A program made the translations under genes and the position numbers. From assembly GCA_038745585.1 (NCBI GenBank), contig JBCDLH010000004.1, forward strand, positions 62,001 to 126,000: a stretch of 64,000 bases of DNA, read 5' to 3'. Each line of letters starts with the position of its first letter. Positions within the stretch are counted from its first letter, which is position 1. Under the pieces are notes generated by a model that made no database searches, was not told the origin of the DNA, and saw nothing but the letters and a program-made list of their open reading frames with translations. This document shows, piece after piece, positions 8,518-17,323 of this stretch. This DNA comes from HLUCCA09 sp038745585. GTDB lineage: Bacteria; Pseudomonadota; Alphaproteobacteria; Rhodobacterales; Rhodobacteraceae.

Positions 8518-8777
8518 CCCTCGCCCAACGCATTCGAAAGCTCGAAGCCAAACATGCCAGCACGCCCAACGACGGCGTCATACTGATGACGCGTGTTTCG
8601 CCGGACGGGTCCGCATGGCCCTGTACGGCTCACTTCGTCGGGAACAGCACCCGCGTCCAGCGTGACCCCGACGAGCCGGAGGACGCGTTCCACGAACGTG
8701 TCGGTGCCGTCTACCGCGAGCTCACGGGACGAAACCCCGAATGGAACCATAAGAAGGACCCCACCAATGCGGCTTAG
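8514..8777 (+). CDS. Small hypothetical phage protein, 87 aa
   Basis: I do not recognise the family. It has 87 residues: an N-terminal helix (LAQRIRKLEAKHA), then DGVILMTRVSPDG, and near the end DPDEPEDAFHERVGAVYREL. The E/D-x-x-D-F/A-x-x-R-x pattern recurs in the next two small genes, so the three may be diverged copies. The ATG overlaps the previous stop (ATGA) after a GGAGG ribosome site, which suggests coupled translation within a particle or packaging module. Confidence 0.65.
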   Translation: MTLAQRIRKLEAKHASTPNDGVILMTRVSPDGSAWPCTAHFVGNSTRVQRDPDEPEDAFHERVGAVYRELTGRNPEWNHKKDPTNAA

Positions 8778-8994
8778 GAACAGACTTAGCGACCTCAAAC
8801 AGCGCAGCGCAGTCGGAAGCACCGGATCTCGGATGGTCTTCTGCTGGCTGAATGAGCGCTGCGAGAGAGCCGAAGCCTTCGGGACCGGCTTCACCATCAA
8901 GCGACACGCGCACGAGACCGAAACAGACTTCGTTCGACGGGCAGAGGCAGCCAGCGGCGAAACACAGGCACAGGAGCAGACCCATGCCAACTGA
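8767..8994 (+). CDS. Small hypothetical phage protein, 75 aa
   Basis: I do not recognise the family. It has 75 residues: a basic N-terminus (MRLRNRLSDLKQRSA), a central GSRMVFCWLNERCE, and near the end HETETDFVRRAEAAS. The last motif resembles NETKEDFTRRAEIL of the following gene and DEPEDAFHERVGAV of the preceding one. It overlaps both neighbours by about 11 bp. The very tight packing supports a real gene despite the small size. Confidence 0.6.
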   Translation: MRLRNRLSDLKQRSAVGSTGSRMVFCWLNERCERAEAFGTGFTIKRHAHETETDFVRRAEAASGETQAQEQTHAN

Positions 8995-9202
8995 CGAAAC
9001 CTCCGAGTATGAAAGCCACCCAATCACCGTGCCGCCCAATTCGACCGTGGAGGTGTTTCTGGTCGAAGAGGATGGCACGCGCAGCCTGCAGAGCGTCCTG
9101 GGGCGGGGCTGGCGGCTGGCCCGCAGACCCAACGAAACCAAAGAGGACTTCACCCGCCGGGCAGAGATCCTGACGCCGTACCTTTCACTGGAGGACGGGT
9201 GA
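8984..9202 (+). CDS. Small hypothetical phage protein, 72 aa
   Basis: I do not recognise the family. It is acidic, with 72 residues, and contains a probable strand pair (STVEVFLVEEDGTRSLQSVL) and the motif NETKEDFTRRAEILTPYL, shared in pattern with the two genes before it. The N-terminus overlaps the previous gene by 11 bp, and the stop shares its last base with the ATG of the next tiny ORF (TGATG). Confidence 0.6.
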   Translation: MPTDETSEYESHPITVPPNSTVEVFLVEEDGTRSLQSVLGRGWRLARRPNETKEDFTRRAEILTPYLSLEDG

Positions 9203-9264
9203 TGGGACTCGTGAAAACGAACGGGCTGACCGATAACCGGCGCCGTCGCGGGAGGGAGCTATGA
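9202..9264 (+). CDS. Possible 20-residue linking ORF
   Basis: A 20-codon frame (MGLVKTNGLTDNRRRRGREL) starts inside the stop of the previous gene and ends with TGA overlapping the ATG of the next gene (ATGA). It fills the only gap in an otherwise overlapping run of genes. It may keep ribosomes moving into the large gene that follows, or be a real small basic peptide. Its length is too short for a firm call. Confidence 0.35.
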   Translation: MGLVKTNGLTDNRRRRGREL

Positions 9265-11207
9265 CCCTTCTCCACGATCACCGATTGCAGGGCGTTCACC
9301 CCACCCTCGGATCAATTCTATCGGCTGCGGCGGCGAGCTACGGGCGACCCGTGGGCATCTCGGAGGGCCTGCGTGACAGAGACCGGCAAGCCAAGCTGGT
9401 TCAGCAAGGCAAGTCGAGAACGATGAACAGTCGCCACCTCACGGGTCGCGCAGCGGACATTCACCTCCTCGGCCCGGACGGCTCCGCAAATTGGGACTTT
9501 CCGGCCTATGAGAGCTTTTGGACCAACCACGTCCAACCCATCGCGGCCGAGCGCGGCGTGCCGATCACCTGGGGCGGTAATTGGAAGTCACTCCGCGACG
9601 GGGTGCATTTCGAACTCGGCCCGGATTACGACGCCGGATGGCGTTCCCCTCTCATCGGCAAGGCTGCGAACGGCACGCTCGCGGGCGGCCTGTCCATCAC
9701 CCCAACGCAGGAGCAAGACACCATGCAGCAAGGTCTTCTCGGAATGCTCACACAGCAAGAGCCCCCTCAGCGGCCCCAAGGCCTCCTTGGCCAAGTGCTC
9801 GCGCAATCCCACGGCCAGGGCGGCGGTGGTGGCCCTTGGGCCGAGACGGGCAGCGCGGGCGACAACGCAATACAAGGCGGATTGACCATGATACCACCAA
9901 GGCGACAAACCCCTGCGGCAACAACAGCGCCAATGCAATACGACAGTCCGCGTGGGCTGCTAGGCATGATGTTTCCAAACATGTCTGCCGAGACGCGAGA
10001 CACTATCCGAATGGGGATGGCCGGGCTCGGCGGCCTAAGCGTAGTCGGTCCCAATACCGCCGTGCAGCAGGGCGTTTTGCAACGTCGTGCTGATTATCGC
10101 GCAGCAAAAGAGCGGGACGGGCAGCGCCAGGCGAAGACTCAGCAGCGCAATCAAACGTTGGAATGGATTGCAGACCAGGCGCGGCAGAACCCGGCCTATG
10201 CCGAACTGTATGAAGCTGCGGCGGCGGGGGTCATCAGCCCCGGGGAGGCATTCAACACCGTCTATCAGATGAAGAGGGAGCAGGGGCAGCCCGTGCGCGG
10301 GATCAACATCGGCGGGCGGCTGGTCAACCCGCAGACCGGTGCGGTCATGGCCGACTTCTCCGAAGGCGACAGCCCCTCGCCCTACACTCAGGCGGGCAAG
10401 CTTGCGGCGGATTTGCGGGCCGGTCTCATTGACGAGAGCCAGTACCGCGCAGGGCTCGCCCGCATGGATGACAGCGCGCCGTCTTCGGCAGAGGCCGAGA
10501 TTGGGCGGATCATGGAGACCGTGAACCCGAACACGCAGCGCCCATTCACACGGGAGGAGGCGATCCAAGTCGCGGACCTCTCCACGGTCAGCCGCGATCC
10601 GGTGACGGGCGAGGCGCAGATCCTCAACCGGGCCTCGGGCAGGCCGATGGCATCGCCAGCACCGCAGACCCCGCCCGCGCTGCCTCCGCCCTCACCCTCG
10701 CCCGAACGGTCCCCGGCAGAGTTCGGCAACGTCGCGGGAGCCCTGGGCGCGCGTGGGGTGGCGGCGAATACGGTCAACACCATCGGCGACACGCTCGGCC
10801 TCGGGCTGGCCTTCCCTTGCGCCGAACAGGCCGAAAGCGCACTGCGCAACCTGTCGACGCAAACTATGCTCACGCTCTCCGGCGAATGGGCGGGGCGCCC
10901 GTCCAACCTCACGCGCGAGAGGATCGAGCAACTGACGGTGCGCCCGAACGAGCTCAAGACCGGTCAGGGTGGCGCGCTCATCAAACTGCGCGATATGCGC
11001 AGGCTCATCGAGAACGCCATCTCGGCCTCGGAGGGGGTGCAAGCGGGCCGGTACAGCCCAACGCAGAAGACCCAGGCCCAGCAGCGCGTCACGGCCTTGT
11101 CGAACCTCTTGCAGCAATACAACGGCGTCATCGCCAATCTGGAAGGCAGTGCCGGGAATGGCGGCGGCCAGACATCGAGCGGCGTCCGGTGGAGTGTCGA
11201 GCCATGA
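9261..11207 (+). CDS. M15 peptidase fused to long phage structural region
   Basis: The protein has 648 residues. Residues 1-130 form a D-Ala-D-Ala carboxypeptidase/L-Ala-D-Glu endopeptidase domain of family M15: SRHLTGRAAD (His59, Asp66) and WGGNWKSLRDGVHFEL (Asp113, His116) give the zinc ligands and catalytic residue. The rest is long and low in complexity: Gln/Gly/Pro-rich with GLLGM repeats (150-240), helical (250-420), a proline-rich hinge near 460-480 (PPALPPPSPSPE), and a final helical region. No secretion signal or holin is seen, so a virion-borne wall-cutting protein is likelier than a lysis enzyme. It overlaps both neighbours by 4 bp (ATGA). Confidence 0.75.
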   Translation: MTLLHDHRLQGVHPTLGSILSAAAASYGRPVGISEGLRDRDRQAKLVQQGKSRTMNSRHLTGRAADIHLLGPDGSANWDFPAYESFWTNHVQPIAAERGVPITWGGNWKSLRDGVHFELGPDYDAGWRSPLIGKAANGTLAGGLSITPTQEQDTMQQGLLGMLTQQEPPQRPQGLLGQVLAQSHGQGGGGGPWAETGSAGDNAIQGGLTMIPPRRQTPAATTAPMQYDSPRGLLGMMFPNMSAETRDTIRMGMAGLGGLSVVGPNTAVQQGVLQRRADYRAAKERDGQRQAKTQQRNQTLEWIADQARQNPAYAELYEAAAAGVISPGEAFNTVYQMKREQGQPVRGINIGGRLVNPQTGAVMADFSEGDSPSPYTQAGKLAADLRAGLIDESQYRAGLARMDDSAPSSAEAEIGRIMETVNPNTQRPFTREEAIQVADLSTVSRDPVTGEAQILNRASGRPMASPAPQTPPALPPPSPSPERSPAEFGNVAGALGARGVAANTVNTIGDTLGLGLAFPCAEQAESALRNLSTQTMLTLSGEWAGRPSNLTRERIEQLTVRPNELKTGQGGALIKLRDMRRLIENAISASEGVQAGRYSPTQKTQAQQRVTALSNLLQQYNGVIANLEGSAGNGGGQTSSGVRWSVEP

Positions 11208-13774
11208 GCCAAGTCACGCTGAACATCGAAGGCCAGAAGGTCAAAGTCGACCCGTCGTTTCTGCAGCTCTCCCCGGAACAGCAGGAGGCTACGGTCGAAG
11301 AGATTGCCCGCAGCATCGGCGCCCAGCCACAGCAGAGCGGTGGCCTCATGGGCCAAGTCAATCAGGGCATCGCCGAAAGCGTCGGAGGCGTCGTGGACGT
11401 CCTCAACCCGTTCGACACGCCCGCTGTGAGCCAGGCCCTCGGCATGGGCGACCGGCTCACGACCGGATCGGCTGTCTCAGGCCTAGAGCGCGGCATGGAC
11501 GCCGCAGGCATCGCCCGAGCCCAAGGTGCCCCCCAGACGGGCGCTCAGAGCTTCGCACGGGGGCTGGGACAGGCCGCAGGGGCCGCTCCCGTCGCTGGGA
11601 TGGGGGCACAGGCCCTTAGCGGCGCGAGCGGGCTCCTGGGCCGGGTCATGGGCGATGCAAGCCGCACCCTCAATTCCGGGGGCGGTCTGATGTCCGAACT
11701 CCTCGCCGGTGGGGCGGCCCGTGCCTCTCAGGACGCGGCAACCCGCGCAGGAGCCCCAGATTGGGCCGCACAGAGCGCAGGTCTCCTCGGGGGCATGGCG
11801 ACGGCGGCAGTGCCTTACGTGGCCTCACGGACGCCTACAGCGCTCGGAGCGCGCCAATTGGGACGGGCGGTCCAAACGGCGGCGATGCCCTACACCCGCT
11901 CAGGGGCGCAGGAGGTGGCGCGTCAGCGGGTCCAGGAGCTTGCGGGCGGGCCGGAGCGTGCTGCCGAGCTTGCGGGCCGGATCAGCAACAGCACCGAGCT
12001 TGGCCTGACCCCCGCACAGCAGACCGCAGATCCGAACATGCTGGCGCTGGAGCAGACTGCCGCGCGTCAGGAGCCGAACCTGCGGGACCGGCTGACCCGG
12101 CGCGCGGAGACGGGCCAGGGCCTCGCAGTGGAGCGGATGCCTGGCGCGGATGGCAGCGTGCAAGAGGCGCAGAGCTTCTTTGACCGTCGCCAGCAGGAGG
12201 CACTCCAAAGCATCCAGGCCCGTGTGGACCGGGCGACCAACGGTGCCCTGCGCCCTACGTCGCGCAACACGCCGATGGAGAACAGCGAGAAGGTGGCGCG
12301 CCAGCTTCGGGCGGCGGAGACGCAGGCGGATGCGGAAGAAGCGGCGCTTTGGGCTGCGGTGCCCAAGGGAGCGCACGTTGGCACCGAGAGCCTTAGGCGC
12401 ACGGCAACTGAGCTGATCCAGGCCACCCCACGGGCGCAGCGGGGCGATATCCCGCGCGTCGTGACAAACCTTCTCGGCGACGGCGCCAACAATGGGTTTG
12501 CTGAGTTCGAAACCGTCTCAGAGGTGCACGGGCTTTACTCCGAGATGCGCCGCGTGGCGCGCTCTGCAATGGCGGGTAATGACCAGAACCGGAACTTGGC
12601 GCGTATCGCGAACACCATCGCGGACGCAGCTCTGGACGACCTTGGCGCGGGGGCTGGCGCGACGGAGATTGGTCGGACCATCGACGCGGCGCGTGCTTTC
12701 TCGGCAGCCAAGCACCAGACCTTCGACCAGGGCACGGTTGGGCGGCTCCTGAAGCGCACGCTCGACGGCGACGAGGCTATCCCGCCTCAGCTCACCCTAG
12801 AGCGCACGATGGGACGCGGCGGCGCACGCGGGGCCGTAGCTTACGACGACATCACCACAGCGGCGGACACCAACCCAGTGCAGAACGCGGCCGAGGATTA
12901 CGTCATCGGTCTCTTTGACCGCGCCTCGTTCAAGCCGGACGGATCGCACAATCCGAACGGCGCCATGCGGTTCCTCAGCGAGAACCGGGAAATGCTGTCT
13001 CGCATGCCCTACCTTAGAGAGACGCTCAACGAGAGCTTGCGTACCCAGCAACTGGCGGGCTCACTGGCGGCGCGGGGCACCCGCGTCGCAGCGGATGCGC
13101 AAAACCCAAGCCGCTCGGCCATAGCGGCGTTCACGCAAGCAGCACCGGAGAGCGCGGTTGACCAGGTATTTGCGGCGCGGAGGCCTTCAACGGAAGCGGT
13201 TCGTCTCGCGCGCACTGCCCGCAAAGACCAGACGGGGCAGGCTCTTCGTGGTCTTAAGTCTGCTTTTTCTGCTCACCTGATCCGGCAGAGCACGACCCCG
13301 AGCGGCTTGTCCGGCCAGCGAATGCAGACCTTCCTGCGCTCCCCGGAAAACCGATTGGCCATGACGACCATGCTCTCCGGCCCGGAAGTGCGACGCATGG
13401 ATGCCATTGCAGGCGAGCTGACGAAGCTGGAAGCGGCCCAGGTCGCAGCCCCGGATATCGGCGGCCTCTCAAAGCGCTCGCCCAACCGGGTCCTAGAAAT
13501 CGTCGCACGGGTTTATGCGGCTCGCTATGGCGCCCAAGCGGGCGGTGGCGGTGGTGCCTCTATCCAGACGGCCAACATGGCCTCAGGGCGCGCCAAGGAG
13601 CTGCTGGGCCGGCTCCAAAACGACAAGGCCGAGCAGATGCTCATCGACGCCATCGAAGACCCAGAACTCTTCCGTACGCTCCTCACGGACCCCGGTAAGA
13701 TCACGCCGGGCACAGAGACCTACAACCGCCTGGCGCCGTACTTCACCGGTGCGCTGGCCGGGACAGGGGAGTGA
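11204..13774 (+). CDS. Large virion/DNA-ejection-like protein, 856 aa
   Basis: This protein has 856 residues and is rich in alanine, arginine, glutamine and glycine. It begins with a short conserved-looking domain (NIEGQKVKVDPSFLQLSPEQ, then QEATVEEIARSIGA) of the kind found at the N-terminus of large structural proteins of podovirus-like phages. An Ala/Gly-rich and partly hydrophobic stretch follows (about 50-230), which could insert into a membrane, then long amphipathic helices with many RxxAE patterns. This layout fits internal virion or ejection proteins, placed after the M15 fusion. No enzyme motif was seen. The function is an inference from composition and context. The start overlaps the previous stop (ATGA). 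Confidence 0.65.
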   Translation: MSQVTLNIEGQKVKVDPSFLQLSPEQQEATVEEIARSIGAQPQQSGGLMGQVNQGIAESVGGVVDVLNPFDTPAVSQALGMGDRLTTGSAVSGLERGMDAAGIARAQGAPQTGAQSFARGLGQAAGAAPVAGMGAQALSGASGLLGRVMGDASRTLNSGGGLMSELLAGGAARASQDAATRAGAPDWAAQSAGLLGGMATAAVPYVASRTPTALGARQLGRAVQTAAMPYTRSGAQEVARQRVQELAGGPERAAELAGRISNSTELGLTPAQQTADPNMLALEQTAARQEPNLRDRLTRRAETGQGLAVERMPGADGSVQEAQSFFDRRQQEALQSIQARVDRATNGALRPTSRNTPMENSEKVARQLRAAETQADAEEAALWAAVPKGAHVGTESLRRTATELIQATPRAQRGDIPRVVTNLLGDGANNGFAEFETVSEVHGLYSEMRRVARSAMAGNDQNRNLARIANTIADAALDDLGAGAGATEIGRTIDAARAFSAAKHQTFDQGTVGRLLKRTLDGDEAIPPQLTLERTMGRGGARGAVAYDDITTAADTNPVQNAAEDYVIGLFDRASFKPDGSHNPNGAMRFLSENREMLSRMPYLRETLNESLRTQQLAGSLAARGTRVAADAQNPSRSAIAAFTQAAPESAVDQVFAARRPSTEAVRLARTARKDQTGQALRGLKSAFSAHLIRQSTTPSGLSGQRMQTFLRSPENRLAMTTMLSGPEVRRMDAIAGELTKLEAAQVAAPDIGGLSKRSPNRVLEIVARVYAARYGAQAGGGGGASIQTANMASGRAKELLGRLQNDKAEQMLIDAIEDPELFRTLLTDPGKITPGTETYNRLAPYFTGALAGTGE

Positions 13775-13778
13775 GCAC

Positions 13779-14093
13779 ATGCGGCGCCTTTCGCGAGCCG
13801 AGTTGATCCTCGCCCAGGCCATCCTGGAGCCGACATGGGCCATCCCCAACGCACCCAGCCATCTCATCGACCAGCACAGGCGCGAAATCCCCGCCATCCA
13901 ATCGGTCGAGGACTTCACCGAGATGATGGCGCAGTACCACCAGGCCATCCACGCGGCCGCTGCCTCAGACAGTGCCCACGCCCATGCGCTGGTGCACGCG
14001 GTGGCAGGGCGGTTGCTGGAGTATGCCACAGAGCGCGAGCCGGAGCCGTGGGCATCGACTCTGCCGCCGGAGTCGGTTCGCTTCGATGCGTGA
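13779..14093 (+). CDS. Hypothetical phage protein, 104 aa
   Basis: I do not recognise the family. It has 104 residues and is helical and His/Ala-rich in the middle (AQYHQAIHAAAASDSAHAHA), starting four bases after the stop of the ejection-like gene. It is the last gene of the phage-like run; a 735-bp gene-free stretch follows. It may be a small virion or chaperone-like partner of the two large proteins before it. Confidence 0.65.
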   Translation: MRRLSRAELILAQAILEPTWAIPNAPSHLIDQHRREIPAIQSVEDFTEMMAQYHQAIHAAAASDSAHAHALVHAVAGRLLEYATEREPEPWASTLPPESVRFDA

Positions 14094-14828
14094 GGCGAAG
14101 CAATAGAAGTTTTCTTGGGGGCCACAATACTCGGGGTTCTGCGGATTACTGCGAAAGCATTGCACTATCAGCAAACTGATCGAAGGCCGCCCTGTGACAT
14201 CTTTTCAGTGGTCGACCTAAGCCTCTGATATTTCGTCGGTAAAACCCCGACGTTGCAAGGATTTGAGCACGCGCGCTGCTCGTTGCGACGCCGGCCCAAG
14301 CGGCATCTTCGCAGCCGGTCACCGGTCATGTTCGGCGCGGTGGTCAATGTCGCAGATGCGGGACTTTGCGGACCTTACTTCAGCTTAAATTTTGCGTGGT
14401 GAGCTGACGTTGACGGCTCTGGAACCGCTCTTCCGGTTTATCCCCTAAGCCGCCTTTAGCGGCAGCGCGGCACATGACCGAATTGGGCTAAAACCAGACT
14501 ACACCCTTAATGTCCGTTTCGCCGACATGGCTCTACACCTGGGCCTGCATTGAATGCGCAAAAGCCTGCAGCTGGAACGCCGCTTCACAATGCGATACCC
14601 AGCTTGGGTCCTGTTCTGGTGCAGGGTTTCTCACACCACTAAGGCTGCGCTGACAATGCGCATAGTTGTCTGCCTTCTCCACCACCTAAGAAGCTCGAAG
14701 CCGCTCGGCTGTTGATCGTAAAAAGGATGTGCTCTCGGACAGAGCGCCGCCCCAACCATTTTTGTGGTGACACGGATGAGTGGCATCGAGCGGGACAGCA
14801 GCGACGGCATTTCTGTTGGGCTCGGGCA
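14094..14828. other. Gene-free stretch between phage block and transporter operon
   Basis: No coding frame with convincing composition was found on either strand. There is one short hairpin at 14449-14463 (five-base arms GCCGC/GCGGC), without a T run. No copy of the island's terminal repeat was seen here. It may hold the remains of an older junction between the phage-like block and the metal-uptake block. Confidence 0.4.
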
Positions 14829-15737
14829 TCAACGTTTAATCTCGTCGGTGGTGCTGCGCGTTGACCTGTTCTGCAAACGCCTTGCCCAGGTCGCATTACG
14901 GTCTGGTTCCTTGCGTATCGGACAGCCGCCGCAATAGTCGCGTTCGGGAGCCTGATAGACAAGGCAGCAGGTTCGGCGCCGCCAAGTTGTGCCCTCAAGC
15001 TCGCCGAGCCGCTTCACGATCATGTCTCCGGTCCGCCCTTGCCCTTCAATCTGGTCTCGGCTGGCGTTGAAGAAGGCGACGGCAGTAGCAGCAACATCTC
15101 TCCATGCGACCGTGGTATTAGCGTCGATAAATGTCAGCGCCATCCCGATCTGCGACGCGACCGCACCCTTCGCCAGAAGTGGCCCCAACCGATAGAGGAC
15201 GCGCAACCGGTCGTGCAGTGGCAGAAGGTGTTGAATCAGGATCGATTCGACAGCTTGCGACGTTAGGTCAGGAACCGCGCGGACGTTAGCGTCCGGCAAT
15301 GTGAAGCTTCGATCAGAAAAGACGACCGGGTCTCGAAGGTACACTTCGATCGGGCGACCTTCGGCATCGAACCGAAGCAGGAGGTTGGAGGCAGACATAT
15401 CGGGTACCAGTCCCGATTGCACCCACAACGCCAAGCCCGGCGCCGCGATCCGATAGGCATAGGCTTGCAGGAACAAGGTCGCGGCGACCCTCGGCTCGCT
15501 CGTTCCCAGACCTTTGCCACGAGCGGCAACGAGGCCCTGCAACGCATCGTCGCCGATGCCATCGGCTGACTGCAGGTCGCCGTCGCTGAAGCCAGCGATG
15601 CTGAGCCGGAAGCGTTCGCCGATTGCCCCTGCATCCGCCACGGCTTGTGCGAAGCTAGCCGGCGCTGCTCGCTCCGACAAAGCTCTGTCAGCCGGGATTT
15701 CATCGGCAGCGGGTGTGATCACAAGCTCGTCGATCAT
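14829..15737 (-). CDS. FhuF-like ferric/metal-chelate reductase
   Basis: The protein has 302 residues with the FhuF C-terminal iron-sulfur motif: CC at 257-258 (RRTCCLVYQA) and CGGC at 269-272 (YCGGCP), the Cys-Cys-x10-Cys-x2-Cys pattern that binds a 2Fe-2S cluster. FhuF and relatives reduce ferric siderophores in the cytoplasm to release iron. Here it is the last gene of a transporter operon under a cobalamin riboswitch, so its substrate could be a Co(III) corrinoid or another metal chelate. The start overlaps the ATPase stop (ATGA), giving strict coupling. The tail after the cluster is longer than in Escherichia coli FhuF. Confidence 0.8.
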   Translation of the reverse strand: MIDELVITPAADEIPADRALSERAAPASFAQAVADAGAIGERFRLSIAGFSDGDLQSADGIGDDALQGLVAARGKGLGTSEPRVAATLFLQAYAYRIAAPGLALWVQSGLVPDMSASNLLLRFDAEGRPIEVYLRDPVVFSDRSFTLPDANVRAVPDLTSQAVESILIQHLLPLHDRLRVLYRLGPLLAKGAVASQIGMALTFIDANTTVAWRDVAATAVAFFNASRDQIEGQGRTGDMIVKRLGELEGTTWRRRTCCLVYQAPERDYCGGCPIRKEPDRNATWARRLQNRSTRSTTDEIKR

Positions 15738-17323
15738 GCGACGTCTGCCGCAGTGCGGTTGGGCATGTCTGAACTATCGGTGAGGACACCATCCTTCATG
15801 TGCAGCACGCGGTCGCAGAGACTGCCAAGCATGCGTGTGTCGTGACTGACAACGATCAGGCCGGTGCCAGCATCGACCGCCTCACGAAGCAGCACGATGA
15901 TTCCCGCCCCCGCTGAGACGTCCAGGGCCGAGGTCGGTTCATCGGCGATCAGGACGCGTGGTTTGTTGATAAGCGCACGGGCGATGGCGACACGCTGGCG
16001 CTGACCGCCTGAAAGGTTATGAGGCCTTGCCGATGGATCGAGGTTTGAAAGCCCAACATGATCAAGTGCACCAATCGCGAGCTTGAGACGCTCAGCCTTC
16101 GAAGGGCGTGAAGGCCTGTGGCGCGCCATGAGTGGCTCTGTGATCGACCGCCAGATTGGCCAGTATGCATCCAAAGATGCGGTGGGGTCCTGAAGGATCG
16201 GCATAATTTCTCCAGGCCCTGGATAATCACGACCGTCGGCATATCGGACGCGCCCGGCCGTCGGCGGCTCGCGCATGCCCAGGACCCTTAGGAAGCTGGA
16301 CTTTCCGCATCCAGACGGCCCGGCAATTCCGATGGCTTCGCCAGCATGGAGGGTCAAGCTTGCGCTTCGGACCGCCTGAACCGCGCCATAGTCTCGGCGC
16401 ACCGCTTCAGCGCAAAGCAGTGGGTCGGATTGCATAGGCCGCTCCCGCGTTTGCTTCGGCGCCGCCGCCACGGGAAGCTCGGACAACAACTTGGCACGCG
16501 GAACGAAGCTTGCATCCGCATCCGGTGCTCGCGGGTCAGGAGCCGTACCGGGGATTGGCCTGGGTAGTGTCTGTCCGTCGGGCGTCGCCTCGATTAAAGC
16601 ACGGGTGTAAGCATGCTGCGGCGCGCGCAGCACCCGGTCACTCTCACCGATCTCCACGATGCGACCGGCGTAGAAGACCGCAACCCTCTCGGTGTGAGCG
16701 GCGACTAGGCCAAGGTCATGGCTGACCAACACGAGGCTACCGCTGCGGCGCGCCAGATCGGCTAGGATTGTATCGGCAAGGTCGGCGTCAAGCGCAGAGG
16801 TCGGCTCGTCCGCGATGACGATTTGTGGATCGAGCGCAAGGGCGCCCGCAATGGCTGCCCGTTGGAGCATGCCCCCGCTCCAATCGGAAGGTCGTCGGCC
16901 CAGCCGCTCCCCCGGATCGGGCACATCCATCCGCTCCAATAGCGTGGTCATATCGGAGTGGCTCGGGCGGAAGCCGTGGGCGCGCCACGCTTCAGCCATC
17001 GACGTGCTAACCTTCAAAACTGGCGTGAAACCCGCATAGGGGTCCTGGGCGACATAGCCCGCGACACGACCGCGAAGACGTCTCAGCTCCGAACGAGGCG
17101 CACGCTGGGGATCGATGCCACCGACGCAAATACGGCCATGTGTCGTCGCACCGTCAGGCAGGAGTCCCGTAAGCGCGAGGGTTAGTGTCGACTTACCGCA
17201 GCCGGATTCTCCGACAATTGCAACGCGCTCGCCACGTTCGACGACCAGATCGATCCCTCGGAGAGCCCTTGCGCCATTGCCATATTGAACCTCCAGCCCA
17301 TCAATCTCAATCAGCGCGGTCAT
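15734..17323 (-). CDS. Fused double ATPase of Dpp/Opp-type ABC importer
   Basis: This 529-residue protein contains both ATPase halves that are usually separate (DppD and DppF types). Domain 1 has Walker A GESGCGKS (38-45), signature WSGGMLQR, Walker B IVIADEP and switch LVSHD. Domain 2 has Walker A GPSGCGKS, signature LSGGQRQR, Walker B VLIADEPTSALD and VVSHD. All motifs are intact, so both sites should work. The linker (about 245-305) has a proline-rich part. It powers import by the two permeases encoded before it. The ATG at 17323 overlaps the previous stop (ATGA), so the longer upstream reading is not used. Confidence 0.9.
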   Translation of the reverse strand: MTALIEIDGLEVQYGNGARALRGIDLVVERGERVAIVGESGCGKSTLTLALTGLLPDGATTHGRICVGGIDPQRAPRSELRRLRGRVAGYVAQDPYAGFTPVLKVSTSMAEAWRAHGFRPSHSDMTTLLERMDVPDPGERLGRRPSDWSGGMLQRAAIAGALALDPQIVIADEPTSALDADLADTILADLARRSGSLVLVSHDLGLVAAHTERVAVFYAGRIVEIGESDRVLRAPQHAYTRALIEATPDGQTLPRPIPGTAPDPRAPDADASFVPRAKLLSELPVAAAPKQTRERPMQSDPLLCAEAVRRDYGAVQAVRSASLTLHAGEAIGIAGPSGCGKSSFLRVLGMREPPTAGRVRYADGRDYPGPGEIMPILQDPTASLDAYWPIWRSITEPLMARHRPSRPSKAERLKLAIGALDHVGLSNLDPSARPHNLSGGQRQRVAIARALINKPRVLIADEPTSALDVSAGAGIIVLLREAVDAGTGLIVVSHDTRMLGSLCDRVLHMKDGVLTDSSDMPNRTAADVA

